DNA of 52,773 nucleotides, from the NCBI RefSeq assembly GCF_014845115.1, contig NZ_NKUI01000050.1, forward strand, positions 1 to 52,773, written 5' to 3'. Positions 10,139 to 19,186 of the stretch are shown piece by piece; position 1 is the first letter of the stretch; the number at the start of each line of letters is the position of its first letter. The stretch comes from Methylorubrum zatmanii (GTDB taxonomy: Bacteria > Pseudomonadota > Alphaproteobacteria > Rhizobiales > Beijerinckiaceae). The notes under the pieces were generated by a model. That model saw only the letters and a list, made by a program, of their open reading frames with translations, was not told the DNA's origin and searched no databases. The translations under genes were made by a program, and so were the position numbers.

Positions 10139-11161
10139 CTACTCGGCGGCCTCGCTGCGCAGCTCGCGCGGCAGCGGGAAGGACATGTCCTCGACGGTGA
10201 CCGAGACCTGATCCACCGTCACGTCGAAATGCGCGGCGAAGGCGTCGATGATCTCCTCCACCAGCACCTCCGGCGCGGAGGCACCGGCGGTGAGGCCGAG
10301 GCGGCGCACATCCTTGAACGCCTCCCAGTCGATCTCTTCGGCGCGCAGCACGAGGCGGGTGATCGGGCAACCGGCGCGCTCCGCCACTTCGCGCAGGCGC
10401 TGCGAGTTCGAGGAATTCGACGAGCCGACCACGATCAGCGCATCGACCCGCGGCGCGACCTCCTTCACCGCCTCCTGGCGGTTGGTGGTGGCGTAGCAGA
10501 TGTCGTCCTTGTGCGGGCCGTGGATGCCCGCGAACTTCGCCTTCAGCGCCTCGACGATGTGCTTGGTGTCGTCGATCGACAGGGTCGTCTGCGTCACCCA
10601 GGCGAGTTCCTGATCGGCCGGCGGGGTGAGCGCGTCGATCTGGTCGATGTCCTCGACCAGGGTGATCGAGCCCTTGGGCAGCTGGCCCATGGTCCCGACT
10701 ACTTCCGGGTGGCCGGAATGGCCGACGAGGAGGACGTGGCGCCCGCGCTTGTGATGGATCTCGGCCTCGCGGTGGACCTTGGTCACCAGCGGGCAGGTCG
10801 CGTCGATGGTGGTGAGGCCGCGGGCATCGGCGTTCTGCGGCACGGTCTTGGCGACGCCGTGGGCGGAGAAGATGACCGGCGCGCCGCTATCGGGCACCTC
10901 GTCCAGCTCGCGCACGAATACGGCGCCCTTCCGCTTCAGCGTCTCGACCACGTATTTGTTGTGGACGATCTCGTGGCGCACGTAGACCGGCGCTCCGTAG
11001 ATCGCGAGGGCGCGCTCCACCACGTCGATGGCACGGACGACACCCGCGCAGAAGCCGCGGGGGGCGCAGAGCAGGATTTCCAGTGGCGGCTTTTCGCCCG
11101 TCACGGCCGGCTGCGGGACCCGGTTCGGGTCGGCGGTCAGGTTGATGGTGTCGGCGCTCAT
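10139..11161 (-). CDS. ispH: 4-hydroxy-3-methylbut-2-enyl diphosphate reductase
   Basis: Last step of the MEP isoprenoid pathway, reducing HMBPP to IPP and DMAPP with an iron-sulfur cluster. 340 aa from ATG 11161 ([13 protein letters not shown]). The cluster Cys are visible in [17 protein letters not shown] and [11 protein letters not shown]. The conserved [10 protein letters not shown] and the [11 protein letters not shown] substrate loop are present. The frame runs further upstream to 11503, but that part is not family-like. Confidence 0.96.
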   Translation of the reverse strand: MSADTINLTADPNRVPQPAVTGEKPPLEILLCAPRGFCAGVVRAIDVVERALAIYGAPVYVRHEIVHNKYVVETLKRKGAVFVRELDEVPDSGAPVIFSAHGVAKTVPQNADARGLTTIDATCPLVTKVHREAEIHHKRGRHVLLVGHSGHPEVVGTMGQLPKGSITLVEDIDQIDALTPPADQELAWVTQTTLSIDDTKHIVEALKAKFAGIHGPHKDDICYATTNRQEAVKEVAPRVDALIVVGSSNSSNSQRLREVAERAGCPITRLVLRAEEIDWEAFKDVRRLGLTAGASAPEVLVEEIIDAFAAHFDVTVDQVSVTVEDMSFPLPRELRSEAAE

Positions 11162-11482
11162 GATCCGGCGGATGTGGAGAGGGATGGCCGGGTCTGTCAA
11201 CTGCGGCCAGCCCGAAAGCCGCAACAGGTTTGAACCTGTCCTTACACGCCAGATAGCACATTCGGCGCGCTGCGTGACCCCCACCATCTGTTCAAGCGTC
11301 CGACGCAGGGCTCGGTGTGGCCTCGACGCCCCTTGGCCGAGGCCGACGCCGTGATCGGTCAAGTGGCCTGCCGAGTAACCGGCCATGTGACGAACGACAC
11401 GCGAATCACCCTCGCGATGACGGGACTGGCGGGCTAAGGGGAGGCCATCCCCTTCACGGAACCAGCGAGGCATCGGGCTTTC

Positions 11483-13381
11483 ATGGCGAGTGCCGCGGAC
11501 CACGCAAGCTTTCTGCCGCCGGTGCTGACCTTCCTGTCGGCGGCAGTGATCGGCGTGCCGCTCGTGCGGTTGCTCGGCCAGAGCGCGGTGCTCGGCTATC
11601 TCGTCGCGGGCGTGGTGATCGGCCCGGCGGGCTTCTCCCTGATCGCCGAGCCGGAGACCGCCGCGAGCGTCGCCGAGATCGGCGTGGTGCTGCTGCTCTT
11701 CATCGTCGGTCTCGAACTGGAGATTTCCCGGCTGGTCTCGATGCGGCGGGACATCTTCGGCCTCGGCACCGCCCAGCTCGCCCTCTGCGCCCTGGTGATC
11801 GCGGGCGCGGCCTTCGCCTACGGCCTGACGCCGGCCGCCGCGGGGGTGGTCGGCATCGCCATCGCGCTTTCGGCCACCGCCGTGGCCCTGCAGCTACTGG
11901 AGGAGCGGGGCGACCTCGGCAGCGCCTATGGCGGACGCTCCTTCGCCGTGCTCCTGTTTCAGGACATCTCGGTGGTGGCGATCCTGGCGCTGCTGCCGCT
12001 GCTGGCCTCGGCCGGGGCTACGCCGAAAGACGGCTGGCTCGACGAGGGCCTCCGCTCCACCGCGCGCGCCGGGGTGGCGGTGATCGGCGTGGTGGTCGTC
12101 GGGCGCTACGGCCTCAATCCGTTCTTCCGCCTGCTCGCGGCGGCGGGCGGGCGCGAGGTGATGACCGCGGCCGCGCTCCTCGTCGTGCTCGGCACCGCCC
12201 TCGTCATGGAGAAGGCCGGGCTGTCCATGGCCATGGGCGCCTTCCTCGCGGGCGTGATGCTGGCCGAGTCGAATTTCCGCCACCAGCTGGAGGCCGACAT
12301 CGAGCCATTCCGCGGCATGCTGCTCGGTCTGTTCTTCATGAGTGTCGGCATGTCGATCGACGGCGGGTTGCTCACCAACCACTGGGCGGTCCTCATCGCC
12401 ACGACGGTGGCGGCGATCGCGGTCAAGATCGCGCTGATCGCCGGGCTGTTCCGCCTGTTCGGCTCGCCCTGGCTCGATGCCCTGCGCGGCGCGGCGGTGC
12501 TGGCGCCGGCAGGCGAATTCGCCTTCGTGATCCTGCCGGCGGCCGGCGACCTGCACATCCTCGGCTCGGACGTGACCCGCTTCTGCGTGGCGCTCGCCGC
12601 CCTGACCATGCTGGTGGGGCCCATCGCCGCCAAGGGGCTCGATTCCGTGATCGCCCGGCGCCCGAAAGGAGCCGAGCCGCCCTCCGACGTGGGCGAGGCG
12701 CTCGAATCCGGCGAGACCCGGGTGCTGGTGGTCGGCTTCGGCCGCTTCGGCCAGATCCTGGCGCAGGTGCTGCTGGCGGAGGGCATCAACATCACCGTCA
12801 TCGACAAGGACGTCGAGCAGATCCGCGCCGCGACGAGTTTCGGCTTCCGCATCTATTACGGCGACGGCACCCGGCTCGACGTGCTGCGCGCCTCCGGTCT
12901 CGCCAAGGCGGAGCTGATCTGCGTCTGCATCGACGACCCGCAGGCGGCCCTGAAGATCGTCGACATCGTCCACGAAGAATTCCCGAACGTGCGCAGCTAC
13001 GTGCGGGCCTACGACCGGACCCATGCCATCGAGCTGATGCACCGGGACGTGGACTTCCAGCTCCGCGAGACCGTCGAATCCGCCCTCGGCTTCGGCCGCG
13101 CCACCCTGGAAGGCCTGGGCCTTCCCGCCGAGGCGGCGGCCCGCCGGGTCGAGGATGTGCGCAAGCGCGACGTCGCCCGGCTGGTGCTGCAGCAGGCCGG
13201 CGCGATGCCGGACGGCAGCGGCTGGCTGCGCGGCGCGCCGGAGGTGCGGCCGGAGCCGCTCACGGCCCCGAAGAGCCCCTCGCGGGCGCTCAGCGCCGAG
13301 ACGCGCGGCCTGATCGAGTCGCAGCCCCATGAATCGGCCGCCCGCGCCCTCGAACCCGAGGACGCCGAGCCGGATGCCTGA
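11483..13381 (+). CDS. KefB-type monovalent cation:proton antiporter (CPA2) with TrkA-N domain
   Basis: 632 aa inner-membrane protein. Residues 1 to about 390 form a sodium/hydrogen-exchanger domain with about 12 hydrophobic segments, including the signature GVMLAES and [12 protein letters not shown]. Residues about 410-530 are a RCK/TrkA-N nucleotide-binding domain ([11 protein letters not shown], a GxGxxG Rossmann motif, then VIDKD). This is the plan of KefB/KefC potassium efflux systems. The C-terminal 100 residues are variable. Its end overlaps the MATE gene in an ATGCCTGA arrangement, so the two are probably co-transcribed. Confidence 0.93.
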   Translation: MASAADHASFLPPVLTFLSAAVIGVPLVRLLGQSAVLGYLVAGVVIGPAGFSLIAEPETAASVAEIGVVLLLFIVGLELEISRLVSMRRDIFGLGTAQLALCALVIAGAAFAYGLTPAAAGVVGIAIALSATAVALQLLEERGDLGSAYGGRSFAVLLFQDISVVAILALLPLLASAGATPKDGWLDEGLRSTARAGVAVIGVVVVGRYGLNPFFRLLAAAGGREVMTAAALLVVLGTALVMEKAGLSMAMGAFLAGVMLAESNFRHQLEADIEPFRGMLLGLFFMSVGMSIDGGLLTNHWAVLIATTVAAIAVKIALIAGLFRLFGSPWLDALRGAAVLAPAGEFAFVILPAAGDLHILGSDVTRFCVALAALTMLVGPIAAKGLDSVIARRPKGAEPPSDVGEALESGETRVLVVGFGRFGQILAQVLLAEGINITVIDKDVEQIRAATSFGFRIYYGDGTRLDVLRASGLAKAELICVCIDDPQAALKIVDIVHEEFPNVRSYVRAYDRTHAIELMHRDVDFQLRETVESALGFGRATLEGLGLPAEAAARRVEDVRKRDVARLVLQQAGAMPDGSGWLRGAPEVRPEPLTAPKSPSRALSAETRGLIESQPHESAARALEPEDAEPDA

Positions 13382-14846
13382 GGCCCGCTCCGGCGGAAGG
13401 GCCGGCGAGGCGGCGAGCGCGGCGCGCTTCGTCTCGGGTTCGATCCTGCGCCACGTCCTGGTGATGAGCGCCACCGGCTCGGTCGGGCTGGTGGCGATCT
13501 TCGCCGTCGATCTCCTGTCCCTGTTCTACGTCTCGAAGCTCGCCGATCCGGCCCTCACCGCCGCCGTCGGCTTCGCCTCGATCGTCCAGTTCTTCGCCGT
13601 CGCGATCAATATCGGCCTGATGATCGCGGCCGGCGCCCTGGTGTCCCGGACAATCGGCGCGGGCGATCCCCTGGGCGCCCGCCGGATCGCCACCTCCATC
13701 ACCGTCCACGGCCTCATCGCCGCCGGCCTGCTCGCCGCGCTGCTCCTCGCTCTGCTCGACCCGCTGCTGGGAGCGATCGGCGCCGAGGGGCACACCCTGG
13801 AGGTGGCCAAGCGCTATCTCTGGATCAGCCTGCCCTCGAACCTGCTGCTGGGGCCCGGCATGCTGTTCACCGGCCTGTTGCGAGCGGTCGGCGCGGCTCG
13901 GGAGGCGATGTTTGTGACCCTCGGCGGCGCCGTCGTCACCATCTTCGTCGATCCGCTGCTGATCTTCGGGTTCGGCCTCGGCGTCGACGGCGCGGCCCTG
14001 GCGGTCTGCATCGCCCGCGTGACCTTCATCGCCGTCGGCTGGGCGGGGGTGCGGCGCTACCGGCTGCTGCAGGCGCCGAGCCTCGGGGCCATCCTCGGCG
14101 ACCTGCCCCTGGTGGTGCGCATCGCCCTGCCCGCCGTGCTCACCAACCTCGCGCCCTCCGTCGCCCGCGCCTTCGTGGCGCATGCCCTGTCCGGTTTCGG
14201 CCCTCCGGCGATCGCCGGCAACGTCGTGATCGACCGCCTCGCACCGGTCGCCTTCTGCGGGCTGTTCGCGATGTCCGGCTCGATCGGTCCGATCCTCGGC
14301 CAGAACTGGGGCGCCGGACGCTTCGACCGGATGCGGGCGGTGCTGCGCGGCGGCGCACTGGTGACGGCGGTCTACGTTCTGACGGTCTGGCTGCTGCTCG
14401 TGCTCGCCCGCCATCCGCTCGCAGGGGCCTTCGAGCTCGATGGCGTGGCGGCCGAGTTGTTCGTGTTCTTCTGCCTCGTGAGCGGGCCGGTCTGGTTCTT
14501 CAACGGCCTCCTGTTTCTCTCCAATGCCTCGTTCAACAATCTCGGCTTTCCCTTCGTCTCCACCCTGCTCAACTGGGGCCGGGCCACGCTCGGCACGATC
14601 CCGCCGGCGCTGGCGGGAGCGGCCTGGTACGGCCCGGAGGGGGTGATCGCCGGAACGGGCATCGGCTCCATCGCCTTCGGCCTGACCGGGCTCACCCTCG
14701 CCTTCCGCGCCGTCGGACGGCTGGAGCGGGGCGTGCCGCCCGAGGCGAAGCCGGTCCTCGACGGATCGGCGGCCGACGAAGCGGTGCAGGCGGCCCCGTC
14801 GAGCGGCATGTCGCTGCAAGGGAATGCTCTCGATAGCGCCCGGTGA
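13374..14846 (+). CDS. MATE family efflux transporter
   Basis: 490 aa polytopic membrane protein with about 12 predicted helices in two homologous halves (VGFASIVQFFAVAINIG and AIAGNVVIDRLAPVAFCGLF are equivalent regions). MATE proteins export cationic compounds using a proton or sodium gradient. The start at 13374 overlaps the upstream antiporter by eight bases. An in-frame ATG at 13329 would give a longer overlap and is less likely. Pairing with a KefB-type antiporter suggests a shared ion or drug efflux transcript, which is inference. Confidence 0.9.
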   Translation: MPEARSGGRAGEAASAARFVSGSILRHVLVMSATGSVGLVAIFAVDLLSLFYVSKLADPALTAAVGFASIVQFFAVAINIGLMIAAGALVSRTIGAGDPLGARRIATSITVHGLIAAGLLAALLLALLDPLLGAIGAEGHTLEVAKRYLWISLPSNLLLGPGMLFTGLLRAVGAAREAMFVTLGGAVVTIFVDPLLIFGFGLGVDGAALAVCIARVTFIAVGWAGVRRYRLLQAPSLGAILGDLPLVVRIALPAVLTNLAPSVARAFVAHALSGFGPPAIAGNVVIDRLAPVAFCGLFAMSGSIGPILGQNWGAGRFDRMRAVLRGGALVTAVYVLTVWLLLVLARHPLAGAFELDGVAAELFVFFCLVSGPVWFFNGLLFLSNASFNNLGFPFVSTLLNWGRATLGTIPPALAGAAWYGPEGVIAGTGIGSIAFGLTGLTLAFRAVGRLERGVPPEAKPVLDGSAADEAVQAAPSSGMSLQGNALDSAR

Positions 14847-15090
14847 CGATCCGCAGGAACTTCCGGAGAAATCGGTTGGTAGCCGGGCTTTCGGCTGGCC
14901 AGGTCGGCGCCGATGCGACACACTCACCGTTTGAGGCCGTTCCGGCGAGCCTCCGGGTGTGAGCGTCGACGGTCCACCGGGACGCGCCGTCCGGGACGGG
15001 GATTGGGGCACGTCATGCAGCCGTTGTCATGACGAGGCCCGGAAGCGTCCGGCATCCGGAAACGATGCTGTTCGCGCGAGGCGCCCGGCC

Positions 15091-15888
15091 ATGTACACCA
15101 TGTTCGACATCCTGCAGGGCCAGGGGGACGCGAGCGTGCGCGCGTTCGGGCAGCAATTCGGTCTCACGCCGGAGCAGACGCGCCGGGCCATGGAGGCCCT
15201 GCTGCCGGCCCTGACCATGGGATTGCAGCGCAACGCCGCGACCGACCCGATGGGCCTCGCCCGGCTGTTCGGCCTGAACCAGCCGGGGTCGGCGCAGCCG
15301 ACCGGCGCACCCGATCTGCTGACGGGCCTGTTCGGCTCCCCCCTGCTGGGCCCGGCGGTGATCCAACAAGCGGCGGCGGCCAGCGGCGTCGGTGCCCAGG
15401 CTCTGCGCCAGATGTTGCCGATCATGGCCGGCATGATCGTCGCCGGCATCGTGCACCTGCTGCTCAACGCTCCCGCCCAAGCCACCGCCGCCGAGCCACC
15501 GCCCTCCCCTTATCCGGTCGGCACCTTGTGGACGGACTGGCTCAACGGGCTGAGCGCGGCGGCCGCCCAGATGGCACCGCCCGCATCGTCGCCGACGCCG
15601 AGACGGCCGGAGCCCCGCACCGCGCGGCGGAAGGTGGAGGCGTCCCCGGCGCCGGACGCGTCCAAAGCCTCGATGGAGGTGATTCAGCAGATGCTCCAAA
15701 CCGGCGCCGAAGTTCAGGAACAGAACGTCAAGGCGATGAAGGAGGTGTTCAACGCCTTCTGGAGCCCGTCGAAATCCGATTCCGCCCCGTCGGGCGCCGT
15801 CTCGCCCTCGCCCGCCCCGCCGCCGGCCTCGTCAGAACCTGAGCAGGCGGTGTTCCGCTCGAAACGGCGGCCGGACGGCAAAACCTGA
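15091..15888 (+). CDS. DUF937 domain-containing protein
   Basis: 265 aa from ATG 15091 (MYTMFDILQGQGDASVRAFG). The first 140 residues fit DUF937: a helical segment FGLTPEQTRRAMEALLPALTMGLQRN, then PDLLTGLFGSPLLG and a hydrophobic IMAGMIVAGIVHLLL. The rest is Pro/Ala-rich with a short amphipathic helix (QQMLQTGAEVQEQNVKAM) and a basic end. Function is unknown for the family. The frame is open upstream to 14959, but the chosen Met matches the usual family N-terminus. Confidence 0.82.
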   Translation: MYTMFDILQGQGDASVRAFGQQFGLTPEQTRRAMEALLPALTMGLQRNAATDPMGLARLFGLNQPGSAQPTGAPDLLTGLFGSPLLGPAVIQQAAAASGVGAQALRQMLPIMAGMIVAGIVHLLLNAPAQATAAEPPPSPYPVGTLWTDWLNGLSAAAAQMAPPASSPTPRRPEPRTARRKVEASPAPDASKASMEVIQQMLQTGAEVQEQNVKAMKEVFNAFWSPSKSDSAPSGAVSPSPAPPPASSEPEQAVFRSKRRPDGKT

Positions 15889-15961
15889 CGATCGGACGCC
15901 CCGTTCCAAGAGTGGTTGCGCGGACAACCGACCGTGACAGCGAGCGAACCGCCGCGCAGCC

Positions 15962-16228
15962 TTATTCCGACGTGGGGAAATTGATCGCCTTCGGAAACGC
16001 CTCGATGATCGCGGCTCCGAGGATCCGCATCGCTCCGATCGTGATCAGCGCCACGAAGGCACAGACCAGCCCATACTCGATGGCCGTCGCGCCGCCCTCC
16101 TCCCGGGAAAAGCCGAGAGCGGCCCTGCGGAGCGACGTGGCGACATGCGCGAATCGCCGGACGGAAGAGAGCGAACCCACGGCACATCGCTCCGGGACCG
16201 TTGCAATCGGCCGATCCTGCCGATCCAA
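15962..16228 (-). CDS. Flp/Fap family type IVb pilin
   Basis: 88 aa in the longest form. The core EEGGATAIEYGLVCAFVALITIGAM is the type IVb pilin prepilin-peptidase site followed by the hydrophobic polymerisation helix. Pilins of this kind are subunits of tight-adherence pili. The leader here (up to 38 residues before the cleavage region) is long for Flp, so a downstream GTG is a likelier true start. No tad assembly genes are in the window, so this is an isolated pilin gene. Confidence 0.85.
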   Translation of the reverse strand: MDRQDRPIATVPERCAVGSLSSVRRFAHVATSLRRAALGFSREEGGATAIEYGLVCAFVALITIGAMRILGAAIIEAFPKAINFPTSE

Positions 16229-16407
16229 ACTTGCAACGAGCTTAAGGGCCTCACGATCTTTTTCCTGACCGATGCCCCGCTCTCCGGCCCGCCATCACGT
16301 GGCTTGGATCGGAGAGCTTCAAACCTTGCTCCCGTTCGAAATCCCATCGTTGAGGCGCCGCGCTACCGCGCCCGACGCCGCGCCTCCACGGGGCCTTCGG
16401 ACTGCGG

Positions 16408-16432
16408 GGCCGGCGGCATGCCGCCGCCGGCC
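16408..16432 (-). terminator. Hairpin after the DUF3072 gene
   Basis: Ten-base arms GGCCGGCGGC and GCCGCCGGCC with a five-base loop lie just past the DUF3072 stop. There is no clear T-run, so terminator function is likely rather than certain. Confidence 0.45.
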
Positions 16433-16439
16433 GGGTCAG

Positions 16440-16691
16440 TCAGGCCTTGCCGGTTTCCTTGCGCAGCGCATCGATGCGCTTGGAGGCTTCCGCCTTATCG
16501 AGATCGGCCTCGAAGGCCTCCGGCGCCTTGGCTTGCTCGGACAGGGTCTTGAGGTAAGAGGCCTGCGCGCCTGTCATCGGCTCGGCGCCAGTGGTCCATT
16601 CATCGGGATCCTTGATCCGGTTCGACTCATCGGTCGGATCGGATTTGGGATTCTCGGCCGCCTTCTGGTCCTTGGTCGTCTGACGCGTCAT
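16440..16691 (-). CDS. DUF3072 domain-containing protein
   Basis: 83 aa from ATG 16691 (MTRQTTKDQKAAENPKSDPTD). The middle block DEWTTGAEPMTGAQASYLKTLSEQ and the following EAFEADLDKAEASKRIDAL helix match DUF3072, a short family of unknown function common in soil bacteria. It is soluble and charged, with no signal peptide. It is downstream of ilvE in the same orientation with a 107-base gap, so it may be separately transcribed. Confidence 0.85.
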   Translation of the reverse strand: MTRQTTKDQKAAENPKSDPTDESNRIKDPDEWTTGAEPMTGAQASYLKTLSEQAKAPEAFEADLDKAEASKRIDALRKETGKA

Positions 16692-16798
16692 CGACACACC
16701 CACTCGTTCACGGAATGTTCCAGGCAGTTCATCCATGAACGCGGGATCGGCGGCGAGGTTCCGGACGCGCGTCGCGCCCGGAACCCATGAACCCGGCT

Positions 16799-17686
16799 TC
16801 AGGCCGCCGCCGCCCGCGGCTGCACCTCGGCGAGGTAATCGTCCATCAGCGCCTTGGTCAGGCTGCCGGGCGTGAAGCGGTAGGGTCCGATCTCGGCCAC
16901 CGGCGTCACCTCGGCGGCGGAGCCGGTGATGAAGCATTCCGAGAAGCCCGCCATCTCCTCCGGACGGATGCGCCGCTCGATCACCTGGATGCCCCGGCGC
17001 TTGGCCAGCTCGATCACCGTCTGGCGGGTGATGCCGTTGAGGAAGCGGTCGGCCTGGGGCGTGTGGATCACGCCGTCGGCGACGAAGAACACGTTGGCGC
17101 CGGTGCATTCGGCGACGTTGTCTTCCCAATCAAGCATCAGGGCGTCGGCATAGCCCTTGTTCTCGGCGCGGTGCTTGGAGATCGTGCAGATCATGTAGAG
17201 GCCGGCCGCCTTCGAGGTCGAGGGCGCCGTGCGCGGATCGGGCCGGCGGTAATCGGCGATGTCGAGGCGGATGCCCTTCATCTTGGTCTCGGGATCGAAA
17301 TAGCTCGGCCATTCCCAGGCGGCGATGGCGAGATGGATGGTGTTCTTCTGCGCCGCGACGCCCATCATCTCCGAGCCGCGCCAAGCCACCGGGCGCAGAT
17401 AGGCGTCCTGCAGGCCGCTGGTCGCCAGAACATGCGCCTTGGCCGCCTCGATCTCATCGACCGAGAACGGAATCTCGAAGTCGAGGAGCTGGGCCGAGCG
17501 GCGCAGGCGCTCGGAATGCTCGCGGCTCTTGAAGATCCGGCCGCCATAGGCCCGCTCACCTTCGAACACCGCCGATCCGTAGTGGAGGCCGTGGCTGAGC
17601 ACGTGGATCTTCGCCTCGCGCCACGGCACCATGGCGCCATCGAACCAGATCGTGCCCTCGCGCTCGTCGAACGGGATGACGGACAT
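16799..17686 (-). CDS. ilvE: Branched-chain amino acid aminotransferase
   Basis: PLP-dependent class IV transaminase that interconverts Leu/Ile/Val with their 2-oxo acids. 295 aa from ATG 17686 (MSVIPFDEREGTIWFDG). HVLSHGLHYGSAVFEGERAY is the typical class IV N-terminal block. KAAGLYMICTISKHRAENKGYADALMLD contains the PLP-binding Lys region. TGSAAEVTPVAEIG near the C-terminus binds the cofactor phosphate. It is divergent from the MarR-type gene, with a palindromic site between them. Confidence 0.95.
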   Translation of the reverse strand: MSVIPFDEREGTIWFDGAMVPWREAKIHVLSHGLHYGSAVFEGERAYGGRIFKSREHSERLRRSAQLLDFEIPFSVDEIEAAKAHVLATSGLQDAYLRPVAWRGSEMMGVAAQKNTIHLAIAAWEWPSYFDPETKMKGIRLDIADYRRPDPRTAPSTSKAAGLYMICTISKHRAENKGYADALMLDWEDNVAECTGANVFFVADGVIHTPQADRFLNGITRQTVIELAKRRGIQVIERRIRPEEMAGFSECFITGSAAEVTPVAEIGPYRFTPGSLTKALMDDYLAEVQPRAAAA

Positions 17687-17815
17687 CTCTTGACATTCCT
17701 CTGCGCGGCCTCGGCGAAAACGGGGTCGCAGGATGGAGTATGGACCGGCGCGCGGGCGCATGAACGAGGCAGCGGCGGCTGGACCGGCAGGGTTGACGGG
17801 TACCAACGGGGCTGA

Positions 17816-17840
17816 GATATGTCAACAACACTGACTTATC
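17816..17840. promoter_or_regulatory. Palindromic operator between ilvE and the MarR-family gene
   Basis: Half-sites GATATGTCA and TGACTTATC, separated by seven bases, match as inverted repeats at 8 of 9 positions. It lies 43 bases before the regulator start and 130 bases before ilvE. Size and position fit a MarR-dimer operator, so autoregulation by the gene at 17884 is likely. This is inference from sequence only. Confidence 0.6.
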
Positions 17841-17883
17841 TTCCGCCCCCCCGCGATCCGCCGCCGACCGAGGTATTCACGAC

Positions 17884-18456
17884 GTGAATCGTGCGATGAC
17901 GTCAGAGGCCGACCCGGCGCCGCAGGCTCCCGGCGAGCTCTCCGCTCCCGCCCGCTCCGCCGAGGGCGGCGACAGCGACGACCTGATCGAATTGCTGTTC
18001 TTCGCCTATCGCGACTTCGTCGGCGATCCCGACCGGATCCTGGCGCAGTATGGGTTCGGGCGGGCGCATCACCGGGTGCTGCATTTCGTCGATCGCTACC
18101 CCGGCCTCACCATCGCCGAACTCCTCGATATCCTGCGCATCACCAAGCAGAGCCTCAACCGGGTGCTGAAGGACTTGATCGATCAGGGCTATATCGAGCA
18201 GCAGACCGGCACCAGCGACCGGCGCCAGCGGCTCCTGTTCTGCACCGAGAGCGGCCATGCGCTGACCGCCGATCTCACCCGCGTGCAGGTGCGCCGGATC
18301 GTGCGGGCCCTCGATGCGCCGGCCGATGCCGGCGACGAGGGCGGTCGCGATGCCCGGGCGGCCTCGGCCCAGGACTTCCTCCTCGCCATGATCGAGCCCA
18401 ACGAACGCGCCGCCATCCGCCGCCTGATGGCGCGCCGCGCCACGGGACGCGCCTGA
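17884..18456 (+). CDS. MarR family transcriptional regulator (PetP-like)
   Basis: 190 aa from GTG 17884, with GAGG about 10 bases upstream; ATG 17896 is an alternative. The winged-helix MarR core spans about residues 45-130: [37 protein letters not shown] is the HTH and [14 protein letters not shown] the wing. Its stop overlaps the response-regulator start (TGATG), so the two are translationally coupled. A MarR gene directly before an OmpR-type regulator resembles the petP-petR pair described in Rhodobacter. That name is by synteny only. Confidence 0.9.
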   Translation: MNRAMTSEADPAPQAPGELSAPARSAEGGDSDDLIELLFFAYRDFVGDPDRILAQYGFGRAHHRVLHFVDRYPGLTIAELLDILRITKQSLNRVLKDLIDQGYIEQQTGTSDRRQRLLFCTESGHALTADLTRVQVRRIVRALDAPADAGDEGGRDARAASAQDFLLAMIEPNERAAIRRLMARRATGRA

Positions 18457-19184
18457 TGACGGCGGGCCCCGCCCTCAGGCCGCGGCCGGAGCTTCCGGAC
18501 CATGCGCCCCACATCCTGCTCGTCGATGACGACCGGCGGGTGCGCGAGCTGCTCTCCCGCTTTCTCTCCGAGCAGGGGTTTCGCGTCACTGCCGCCGCGA
18601 ACGTGGCCGAGGCGCGCCTGCGCGGTCAATGCTTCGTATTCGACGCCCTCGTCCTCGACGTGATGATGCCCGGCGAGAGCGGCTTCGACTATGCCCGATC
18701 GGTGCGGGAGACCTCGCGGGTGCCGATCCTGATGCTGACCGCCCGCTCCAATCCCAACGACCGGGTGACCGGGCTGGAGATCGGCGCCGACGACTACCTG
18801 CCCAAACCCTTCGAGCCGCGCGAATTGATCCTGCGGCTCAACAACATCATCCGGCGCCACACCGCCGCAGCGGAGGCGCGCTTCTCCGGCGAGGGCTCGG
18901 TGAGCTTCGGCCCCTTCACCTTCCGGGCCGACCGAGGCGAATTGCGGCGCGACAACGAGGCGGTGAAGATCACCGAGAGGGAGCGCGAGATCCTGACCAT
19001 CCTGGCCCAGGCCCGCGGCGGCAATGTCGAGCGCGAGACCCTGGCCGGCAATGGCGGCTTGGCGGCCGAGCGCACCATCGACGTGCAGATCAACCGCCTG
19101 CGCCGCAAGATCGAGCCGGATCCGGCCAATCCGAGCTTCCTGCACACGGTGCGCGGCGTCGGCTACCGCCTCGCCATCGATTGA
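18456..19184 (+). CDS. OmpR-family response regulator (PetR-like)
   Basis: 242 aa. The receiver domain is complete: acidic pocket D24-D25, phospho-acceptor D68 in [14 protein letters not shown]95 in LMLTARS and K117 in YLPKPFEP. The C-terminal winged helix (about 140-240) is of the OmpR/PhoB type, with [17 protein letters not shown] and the [10 protein letters not shown] ending. It shares a four-base junction with the MarR gene and is two bases from the kinase gene. This points to one transcript encoding a two-component system plus a MarR partner. Confidence 0.94.
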   Translation: MTAGPALRPRPELPDHAPHILLVDDDRRVRELLSRFLSEQGFRVTAAANVAEARLRGQCFVFDALVLDVMMPGESGFDYARSVRETSRVPILMLTARSNPNDRVTGLEIGADDYLPKPFEPRELILRLNNIIRRHTAAAEARFSGEGSVSFGPFTFRADRGELRRDNEAVKITEREREILTILAQARGGNVERETLAGNGGLAAERTIDVQINRLRRKIEPDPANPSFLHTVRGVGYRLAID

Positions 19185-19186
19185 GA

